From Cordylochernes scorpioides (taxonomy: Eukaryota > Arthropoda > Arachnida > Pseudoscorpiones > Chernetidae): DNA of 64,000 nucleotides. Position numbers and translations under genes: made by a program. Location: positions 41,721,008 to 41,785,007 of the forward strand of contig CP092879.1 of assembly GCA_030710605.1 (NCBI GenBank), given 5' to 3'. A model generated the notes under the pieces. The model worked only from the letters and a program-made list of their open reading frames with translations. It did no database searches and was not told where the DNA came from. Shown in pieces: positions 56,200 through 64,000 of the stretch (its first letter is position 1; each line of letters begins with the position of its first letter).

Positions 56200-56995
56200 C
56201 CACATCCCCATGGTAGTTTATTAATTGATCTCTACTAATCATTGTTTCCCCACCGATGCATTTTGTGAGCTTGAAAATCATATACTTTGTTTAGTAGTCC
56301 GTAAATTCATATTCTCTTTCTAACAATCGAATCAGGTTTAAACCATTATTATATAGGCATTCCTATAAATTTAACTTTTTTGGTGTAAAAAAGTGTATCA
56401 CGTTCAATTAGTCATGCGATATTGAAAAAATATATATATTGTTGACAAAAAAATTATATATTAGAAGAGAATGAAGCCTGATAATTACGAAAATCCTCTA
56501 TTCCTTAAAGCTATTTTTATAAATAATAAGGAAAGACAATGGTAGTTTATTAATAGATCTCTAATAATCATTGGTTCCCGCCCGATGCATTTTCTGGGCT
56601 CGAAAATCATATACTTTGATTAGTATCCTGTAAAACCTTTTTCTCTCTCAAACAATCGAATAGGTTGAATCCATTAATGTATAGGTATTCATATCAATTT
56701 CACGTTGTTGTTTTTTTTTTGTGTCAAAAAAACGCGTATCACTCGCAATTAGTCATGTAAAATTGTAAAAATATATAATGTTGGCAAAAAAAAAATATAT
56801 ATATATATATTCGTAGAAGAGATAAAGAAGGCTGATAATTACAAAGATCCTGAATTACTTTGTAATTATAAGCCTTCTTTATCTCTTCTACGAATATATA
56901 TATATGACTAATTGCGAGTGATACGCGTTTTTTTGACACAAAAAAACAACAACGTGAAATTGATACGAATACCTATACATTAATGGATTCAACCT
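56200..56995. repeat. Duplicated repeat ending in a large palindrome
   Basis: ATGGTAGTTTATTAAT.GATCTCTA.TAATCATTG ... TCGAAAATCATATACTTTG occurs at 56210 and 56540, a direct duplication of about 330 bp. From 56650 to 56995 the second copy folds back on itself: AATAGGTTGAATCCATTAATG, CACGTTGTTG, GCGTATCACTCGCAATTAGTCAT and TCGTAGAAGAGATAAAGAAGG all recur inverted, with a 40-base centre. Confidence 0.85.
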
Positions 56996-57233
56996 ATTCG
57001 ACCTATTACTTAAAGGTATTTATAAGCAATAAGGAAGGACGATAGATTAAAGAAATTAAACTTGACGAAATTATGTACATACCAGCAGCTGAGATATATA
57101 GGCTGAGATGCAATTAGCATAAACAATTTTACAAAAAAATAGTCTTCTTCTTTCTTATCTCCACTCAATCATATTAGGGTATCAAGTTGTGAACCTTGAT
57201 AGTGTCTGTTTGACAACCATCATGAAGGTGATA

Positions 57234-57302
57234 GCCTACAGTACCCGGTGTACCCAGGTGGTCACCCTCCCGGTGTTTTTTCAATGTGGTATGGCCGTAG
57301 GC
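57234..57302 (-). pseudogene. 5S rRNA pseudogene with internal deletion
   Basis: Minus strand starts GCCTACGGCCATACCACATTG (5S rRNA 5' end) and continues AAAAACACCGG, then jumps to GGGTGACCACCTGGGTACACC and GGGTACTGTAGGC (5S 3' end). Only 69 of about 120 nt remain; the middle with the main internal promoter boxes is deleted. The two ends still pair as helix I (GCCTAC/GTAGGC). Could be a retroposed copy or the head of a 5S-derived SINE. Confidence 0.85.
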
Positions 57303-58109
57303 TCACACAAAAAATAGTAAATCACAAGAGTATTATATCGTAAAAATATCCCGACAATGCCTCTCTTTCATCATTTATATTTTATTAAACAATTATTTAT
57401 TTTAAAATATAATTTCTAGAACAAACTCTGTAAAATCGATCGCCAGGTTTCGTGGCTTTTCTTAGATTAACAAAATTGCCTCTGTCTCCTTAAAAAAAAC
57501 ATATCACCAGCGAGATATTAAAGATTTGTAAACCTATATAAAAAGGTATTTGGCAAGTTTAGAGCTATTTGTATACAGATTTATAAAAATCACTACAAAT
57601 TCATCGTGTAAATAATTAAATATGTAAATAATTATAATATAGCACAATATTCTGATAGACTTCGTGCTTCTGTAATATTAAAATAAAAAAGTGTCTTGTC
57701 TATAACAATTATAGGTTGTTAAAAATAGTACAAATGAGTAATATTGTACTAGTATAGGGTGAATAAATTAAGAATAAAAACATCTTCTGATCGTACAACT
57801 AAAAATTGATAATGTCTTTCTCCATTTGTCAGAATCTAATCAACGATTAGTTGATATTTATTCTGACAGATGGCGCAAGCCATCAACAAATTTAAGTTGC
57901 GCGATTAGGAGAAGTCTTTTCACTTAATTTATAGGTTGATAAGGAGGTTCCGGGACATATTTCTATGTTGATTTCGAATCTCTCTGCGAGCAATAAATAT
58001 ATTCACAGATAATACTTTATTATAAATTTTATTTTTAATATACGAATCTTTCAAAAATATTTTATAATTTTATTCTGATATTCTGATGATCATTTTTAAA
58101 AAGGTTTAT

Positions 58110-58475
58110 ATATATATGTTATATATATAAAAATGTTTTCAAATATATTTCATAGATTAAATGACTCTGTTAAATTGACCGCCAGAGGTCGCTGTTTTCC
58201 CTATAAAAACTCATTGTTGTTGTTTCCCGTTGGCCGGCTCAAATCTTTTGTACATTATGTAAATAATCTTTTGTTTTCCTTGTTCTACTCGCCTTAAGCC
58301 AGGCAGTATTTTTACCAAATTATGTTTTCCATATATATTACTTAGCTCAAATAAAGAAATCACTGATCAAAACTCTTTTAAATATTTTTGCCACGGCTGC
58401 ATTACCATAATCCTCAACATGATCTAAATTCAAGCAGAAAATCTCTCTTTTCTTTTTTATAACATATATATTACC
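58110..58475 (+). repeat. LTR-like dispersed repeat, copy 2
   Basis: Same order of motifs as copy 1: GACCGCCAGAGGTC, CCCTATAAAAACTCATTGTTG, TTGGCCGGCTCAAATC, CTCAAATAAAG (poly-A signal), CCACGGCTGCATTACCATAA. Confidence 0.6.
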
Positions 58476-59139
58476 GTTAAGAGAATTTCAAAATTTATAA
58501 ATTTGTTATTTAATTCAAACATATAAGATTTGTTCTATATATATAATAAATAAGTAGACAATATATAATATTAAAAAATATTCTCTTAACGGTATTATTC
58601 GATACAGAATTAGCTTGCTGTTCTGTCTCAATGTTATATTTAAAATCTGTATTTCTTAATTTATTATATTTTACTTTACTCTTCTGTTCCAAATTCTTTT
58701 ACTTTTAATATATATATGTAGAATTGTATACATATTATATGATTATATGCTATACTGACATTATACATTCAATACATCATTTTTCTATAACTTTCTTTAA
58801 ATATTATAAAACTATTATATATTTATATTTGATAAAACACTTTTTTAAATACGAATATGAAATATTCATGTTGATCAAATATCATATTTGTGTTTTCCAC
58901 ATATTTAAATATCGAAATTTTAATAAAATTAGTGTCCTATGTTATAATCATAATAAGAGAAATATATAGTAAAAATAAAATAATATATTTGTGAAAGATA
59001 GAAAGTCAAACAGCAAAAGACGTCAACAAAATTGGAAATTCAATAAATATTTTATTAGAAGGGTCTACAGATCCTTTACCCACTATTTTTATTCTATACC
59101 TACATACTGTACACGATGCTTTAATTTATCTTATAAATA

Positions 59140-59520
59140 TATATATATGTTATATAAAATATATTAATTTATTTAAAATTATATTTCATTGATTCAAATA
59201 CTCTGTTAAATCGACCGCCAGAGGTCACACTTCCCCTATAAAAACTCATTGTTGTTGTTTCCTATGGCCGGCTCAAATCTTTTGTACATTATGTAAATAA
59301 GTTTTCCATTTTTTTTATTCTTACGCCTTAAGCCAGGCAGTACTTTAATCAAATTATGTCTTTTTATATATTCCATAAGTTCAATTACTAAAGAAATATC
59401 TGATCAAAACTATTTTTATTATTATTCTTTCAAGATTTTTAACCACGACTGCATTAACATAGTATAATCCTCAAGATGATAACAAATCAGCAAAAATCTA
59501 TTTTTTTCTTAATATAACAT
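59140..59520 (+). repeat. LTR-like dispersed repeat, copy 3
   Basis: CTCTGTTAAATCGACCGCCAG, CCCCTATAAAAACTCATTG, TATGGCCGGCTCAAATC, ACGCCTTAAGCCAGGCAGTA, AACCACGACTGCATTAACAT. Direct orientation with copies 1 and 2. A start-only fragment lies at 57410-57450. Confidence 0.6.
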
Positions 59521-59534
59521 TCTCTTATTCTTAT

Positions 59535-60056
59535 TATATTCTCTAGAACAATTTATGTGAAGTCGTCTGATAGATATCGCTGCTCTACATTATATAAATT
59601 CATTGTTGTTTTCTTTTTGTTGAAAGTGACAATTCCAGACGTTTCTACGATAGAATACTCTTGAGATTTGCATAACGTTCCAGTATTGTCTATGTTAATT
59701 GACCTCTCTGCCTATATAGCACAGCTTTGTTGGTTTGTTTAGTTGGCTAGTGGTTATTGGATAGGACAGGCCGGCGTGATCTGCTGATGTACATATAATT
59801 TTATCTCTTGTCCTTCTTTTATTATTTTATATCTTTGAGTAATAAAGGATCATTCTCTTCCTCTATGAATCAATAATTTTTTCCACAAATTTTGGTCGGC
59901 ACAAACCTTTTTGTAAATATGTAAATACGTAATCAAGTATTTTGTTTTCTTTTACTTCATTCACGTCTTAAAACAGATATTCCATCTTTTAATTATTTTA
60001 TCTGCTCAATTAAAGAAAATAGTGATTTAAAGTTGTTTTATTGTATTTTCAAAGAT
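59535..60056 (+). repeat. LTR-like repeat, diverged copy 4 with an insertion
   Basis: Shares TATATAAATTCATTGTTGTTT then, after about 265 bp of foreign sequence (about 59620-59888), GGTCGGCACAAACC, TGTAAATA.GTAAATA, CACGTCTTAAAACAG and CTCAATTAAAG. The inserted piece has its own TATATA and AGTAATAAAGGA signals and runs from TG to CA, so it may itself be a solo LTR. Confidence 0.4.
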
Positions 60057-60139
60057 GTCACGATTGCATAACAATAGCAAAATACTCGTGTATACAAAAC
60101 AAGCAAATAATTTATATCGAAAAAATATTATAATACATA

Positions 60140-60389
60140 AACACTATAAAGGAATGACAATACATCCAGATGGCACAAAAACCTATAGGACATGCAACAA
60201 CTGTCCTGATGTGAAACTAACACTTACCCACATATTCTCATGCCCAGCAATGGCCGCAGCCTTGCAGAAAATTGACATGGATCCAGAGCAGCAGCTTTAC
60301 ACACCCAAGATAGTGGACATTGCTGCTGCTGTGATAGAGATGTATGGAGACCTCTGAGGCTCTTCATTGGACATGACAACAACAACAAA
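60140..60389 (+). mobile_element. 5'-truncated LINE, second family, with 13-bp target duplication
   Basis: ATTATAATACATA occurs at 60127-60139 and 60390-60402. The 250-bp insert ends TGACAACAACAACAAA, an (ACA)n tail distinct from the (TTG)n family. Confidence 0.9.
60141..60357 (+). pseudogene. LINE ORF2 C-terminus with CCHC-type finger
   Basis: Open to TGA at 60355-60357. HPDGTKTYRTCNNCPDVKLT with THIFSC gives a C-X2-C-X8-H-X3-C finger, then PEQQLYTPKIVDIAAAVIEM. This is the end of a Jockey-like ORF2 as found in arthropods. Upstream codons to 60055 belong to the target site, not to the element. Everything N-terminal is missing. Confidence 0.8.
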
Positions 60390-60435
60390 ATTATAATACA
60401 TATCTTTGTTTTGAAGATCATTTGTTGGTTGGTTT

Positions 60436-60582
60436 GGGGAAAATATAGTTACATTAACCAATAATTTATTTAATTCTTGACGTTTCAGTAACTCGACAAA
60501 AGGGTGACATCAAGTCACTGAAACATCGATAATTGAATAAATTATTGGTTGATGTAACTATATTATTTCCAAATTAAGCATC
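60436..60582. mobile_element. Palindrome with hammerhead-type end
   Basis: GAAAATATAGTTACATTAACC / GTTGATGTAACTATATT and AATAATTTATTTAATT / AATTGAATAAATTATT. The plus-strand right arm has hairpin GTGAC-ATCAA-GTCAC followed by TGAAACATCG. The CTGANGA block falls at the lost centre. Confidence 0.65.
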
Positions 60583-60653
60583 GAGTACAGTATGTAAGTC
60601 AGAGGATAAAAATTTATGGGAAAAGGATCTGTAGACCCTTCTAATAAAATATT

Positions 60654-60839
60654 GCTACGTGGAAAATTAGGGAAGACAAAAACTTCAGGAGGAGACAACA
60701 ATTTATTTCAGGCAAGGACAAACTATGAATGGTAAACAAAATATAAGCAACGAGGGAAATCGTATGATTAGCAAATTATAAACATAAAAATGACCACTCT
60801 GTTAATAAAAATAATAAAATTAATAAATACTTTGTTACA
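60654..60839 (+). mobile_element. ATATTGCCACGTGG element inserted into an inverted-repeat arm
   Basis: 186 bp, GCTACGTGGAAAATTAGGGA ... AATAAATACTTTGTTACA, with ATATT on both sides (60649-60653, 60840-60844). The uninterrupted site is preserved in the left arm at 59041-59053, which proves the insertion and shows a single ATATT there. Confidence 0.85.
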
Positions 60840-61336
60840 ATATTTATTGAATTTCCAATTTTGTTGACATCTTTTCCTGTTTGACTTTCTATCTTTCACA
60901 AATATATTTTTAATAAAATTTCGATATATGTATAATTATGTGGAAAACATATAAATGATATTGGATTAAATATGAAATCAATAATAGATCAAATGAAAAA
61001 TACATTCCTCTTCAATTTGTGAAATCTGTATAGAATCATTTATATCTTCATTATATACAATGACCATACTATAACGAAAAAGAATGAATATAATCTTAGA
61101 ATTATATCTTCATACTATAGAATTTATTTTGAAGGAGCAAAAATATGTGCTCGTTATAGATAGCCTTTTTAAAAAATGGTTCTATTATTTATTATGGTTA
61201 ACCCAATTTCATGAAGTGTACACAAATATTATCAACTACTTCCAGGATTTACATTAAAGTTTTTCATCATTGATAGGTAGAATATTATTTGTTATAGAGA
61301 ATCTTGTTGTTTTAACAAATTTCATTGTTTTTTTTA

Positions 61337-61450
61337 AATGATTATTATCCCTAGTACAAGTGGTACTGGCTATAATAATCATGGTGGATAGAAGTTGGCG
61401 ACTGCTTTTACATAAGTTCACTACATGTCTACACATGTGAAAAGCAGAGT
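61337..61450. repeat. Dispersed repeat, second copy of 28.31-28.43 kb
   Basis: ATTATCCCTAGTACAAGTGG, AATAATCATGGTGGATAGA and ACACATGTGAAAAGCAG, same orientation as the first copy. Confidence 0.8.
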
Positions 61451-61459
61451 TTCATTGTA

Positions 61460-62160
61460 GAAAATTTTAATATAATAGATAAATGTGTTATTTATAAAGA
61501 TATCCGATTTCTTTACAAGTCTAGAAATTGATATCTTGAAAGAAAATTATGAACAAAAATTTCTTTTGCTTTTATGTAATGTTAAAATGGAGACTTTTAC
61601 TTTAGCAACAATGAAATGTAAAAGAGAATAGATTTTATTGTAAGCAAAAATGAAGTAAATAAAAAATATATTTTTATATATGAAAGGAAAACACACAATA
61701 TTTATTATATATAATATCTGATAAGTTTTAAGAAAATTAATGAGATATTTAAAATATAGTATATATAAAAGACAACATATAATATATATCAAGCCTTTAT
61801 AAAACTATTTAATATTGCCACAATATTTGTTGAAAAACATAGAATTTTAATGAGGTTTAGAATTGTGGAAAATAGTATGTATCTTGCTTGTGTTAAAAAC
61901 CTTTTTGGAAATAACTTATTTTTCAAATGTTTGGTTTTTGTATGGGGATTGTTTCCACATGCGAATGTGTTATTTTATTTTTAAAAATAAAATTCCAATT
62001 TACGTGGCAAATAATTGAGATTGAAAATTGTGAGTACGAATATGCTATTTCTTGACTGCGTATTCATAATATAAATAAAACATTTACTAAAGACCTATTA
62101 GAAATATTGCATATATAAAGATTATTTTTGGATAAACGTCATTTTTAATTATAATAAATC
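61460..62160. other. AT-rich stretch without recognisable gene
   Basis: No coding or RNA gene signal. Confidence 0.5.
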
Positions 62161-62174
62161 TACACTCATAGACA

Positions 62175-62471
62175 AGAATTGTCCTGGTGTGTGACTAACA
62201 CCTACTTACATATTCTCATGCCAGCAATGGCCGCAGTCTTGCAGAAAATTGACATGGTCAGCAGCTTTACACACCCAAGATAGAGGACATTGCGACTGCT
62301 GTGATAGAGATGCATGGAAACATTTGAGTCTCTTCATTGAACACAGCAACAACAGAAAATTGACATGTACCCAAAGCTTAGCTTTACACACCCAAGATAG
62401 AGGACATTGCGACTGTTGTGATAGAGATGCATGGGAGCATTTGAGACTCTTCATTGGACACAAGAACAACA
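62175..62471 (+). mobile_element. LINE tail of the second family, internally duplicated
   Basis: Flanked by ACTCAT.GACAA (62163-62174 and 62472-62483, one mismatch). Contains the 3' end of the same LINE as at 60.14 kb (CATATTCTCATGCCAGCAATGG, CAGAAAATTGACATG), with TTTACACACCCAAGATAGAGG ... GATAGAGATGCATGG present twice about 125 bp apart. Each copy ends with an (ACA/ACAAC) run. Confidence 0.75.
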
Positions 62472-63423
62472 ACTCATGGACAAAACATATCAAAATTATT
62501 CATAGATTCAACTTTTAACTATTCGCAAAAGTACATATATATAAAAACATGTTTTAAAATAAAACTACAACTTCAAATAAAAACATGTCACAAAAACTGA
62601 ATATTTAATATTGCCTAAAGAAAAAATAAAAAACATCCTATAGAATCCGTTGCTCCTATATTCATTATAGAAAATTCTATGGTTGATGCGCCTCTGAGAT
62701 AAGGAAACACTTCACTCTCATTGACTGATTAATGTCACATGAGAGTGAACAATCTATCATAGCCAAAGAAATCATTCACGTGACCATCACATCAGCCACA
62801 TCAGCCAATCAGAGCGCCAATAAAACAGATGTCATATAAATGTTAAGATCTATATTATAGGTGATTGCAAGGCTTAAGTTAAGCGATCGTTATAATAAAA
62901 TATGCGCTAAATTAGAAATGTACATTGAGATCTGTCAAAGCATAATTTTCTATTGGAGATCACACCTCCAAAAGAGAATATTAGTATCCATGTTTTAGAA
63001 CATGTAATAAGACAATCTACGATATTTTAACATAAATATTGAGAGGAAAAAATTAAGTCGCCTATAATATAAATTCATATATTTTTAGCTGAAAAACAAT
63101 GATTTTATAGTGAGAGAGTTGAAACATAATCTTTAAGAATATAATGAATCATTTTCAACAATTTCTAACTATATTTTAAAGATTAAATTAAAATTCGAGC
63201 GCAGAAGTGTAACTCAAAACATTGCCCCAATCTTAAAATACATTATATCTCCACATGAGATCCAACCTTGTTAAATGACCGAGAATATTTTGTATAATCA
63301 AAAAATGATTTTATCTGTCAAAATCCAACCTTCATTGAAATATCACATCCAGAAGCAAACAAGAGCATCACTAGTATTACATGAAGCGAATCAACTGAGA
63401 TGCTCTATTATAAAATAAATGAA

Positions 63424-63832
63424 GCTTCCAGGGTTAAGTTTCTCTTGAAACTTTTTATTTTCAAGCTTTCGGACTTGTCAGTTCTTAAACAGAAGTATCA
63501 CATTAAAAACTTAATAATAAATTTTGAAAATAAAGATACTTTGGCCAGTAAATCTTTTTATTACCTGGACGTTTCGACAAAAAGCTTTTGTCCTCGTCAG
63601 AAGCAAACAAAGTATTAGACTGAAGTATCTTTATTTTCAAGAACTATGAATGCCGGCCAGGCAGTCTATATCTTTACGATATTTATATATAACTTAATAA
63701 TAAATACCATTTTATATACACATTATTTTTATTTATTATTAAGTTGTTAACGTGATACTCTTGTTGAAGGACTGACAAAGTCCGAAAGCTTGAAAATAAA
63801 AGGTTGCACAAGAAACTTAACCCTGGAATATG
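63424..63832. mobile_element. Nested hammerhead-type repeats
   Basis: Outer arms 63424-63520 and 63711-63832 are inverse copies (GGGTTAAGTTTCTCTTG..., CAAGCTTTCGGACTTGTCAG / CTGACAAAGTCCGAAAGCTTG). Between them sits a different family (63525-63700) that starts GAAAATAAAGATACTTTGGCC and ends with GCCGGCCAGGCAG. The outer family core is CTGACAA...GAAAGCTT with G8 lost. Confidence 0.75.
63565..63605 (-). ncRNA. Hammerhead-like motif, GAAACGTC family
   Basis: Minus strand: CTGACGA (63600-63594), stem II GGACAAAAG/CTTTTTGTC, GAAA (63575-63572), minimal ACGT, cleavage-site C. The core is complete, but no stem I pairing (TTTGCTT against CAGGTAA) is seen, so probably inactive. Confidence 0.45.
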
Positions 63833-64000
63833 TCTGAGAGCAAGATGTACTGGCTTTAAATGAATGGAAAGACGCTTCAATGATCTAGGAGAAGTTAAAG
63901 AGCCGATTTACTAAGCCGAGCAAGCAGGCAAGGAGGATTTATAAGATTTACTCCAGCGCTGGAGGGGAATACTTGCTGGGCAATCTTCAAAGGAAATCTG

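Larger units (their letters stand above)
58987..60908. repeat. Inverted repeat arms enclosing 1.5 kb
   Basis: 58987-59093 (ATTTGTGAAAGATAGAAAGTC ... GGGTCTACAGATCCTTT) recurs inverted at 60618-60908. The right arm is split by a 186-bp insertion (60654-60839). LTR-like repeats and a LINE tail lie between the arms. Confidence 0.9.

Overview
This window looks like intergenic DNA from an animal genome, and it is very AT-rich and dense in repeats. I found no host protein gene I could support. Every coding stretch I recognise belongs to a mobile element, and most carry stop codons, frameshifts or deletions. The mix (Copia retrotransposon, irritans-like mariner, maT/DD37D transposon, Helitron, Jockey/R1-like LINE tails, pogo-type MITEs, hammerhead-bearing repeats) fits an invertebrate. 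An arthropod such as a parasitic copepod is my guess from the transposase style, not something the sequence proves.

Layout. 1-4.14 kb: a Copia element on the minus strand, cut by the left edge, with LTR, primer-binding site and most of gag-pol. 4.2-15.8 kb: MITEs, short LINE tails with target-site duplications (TSDs), and a dense cluster of repeats carrying self-cleaving hammerhead ribozyme (HHR) motifs. The cluster includes a three-copy 351-bp tandem array, a 319-bp unit and several long palindromes. 14.9-25.2 kb: satellites and AT-rich DNA. 26.0-27.9 kb: a Helitron relic on the minus strand with a duplicated Pif1-helicase fragment. 28.3-30.8 kb: a tRNA-Glu-like sequence, an odd T-rich tandem repeat with a long open frame, and a LINE tail. 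33.1-37.5 kb: three Tc1/mariner superfamily elements in a row (broken mariner, internally deleted mariner, almost intact maT). 39-45 kb: more hammerhead-type palindromes. 46.3-47.2 kb: a 5'-truncated LINE with TSD. 50.2-51.6 kb: a 371-bp tandem array with an inverted end piece, bounded by an 11-bp TSD. 53-64 kb: LINE tails, LTR-like repeats, a 5S rRNA pseudogene and nested inverted repeats.

The most interesting material is the hammerhead-bearing repeats. At least two families hold complete type I hammerheads with very short stem III (2-3 bp), the form known from Penelope-like elements and metazoan retrozymes. Their palindromes nearly all share one polarity: arms joined at the 5' side of the ribozyme, ribozymes pointing outward. 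Several repeats abut (AT)n tracts. Together this points to a live or recent non-coding circular-RNA retrotransposon population, mobilised in trans by some reverse transcriptase not encoded in the window.
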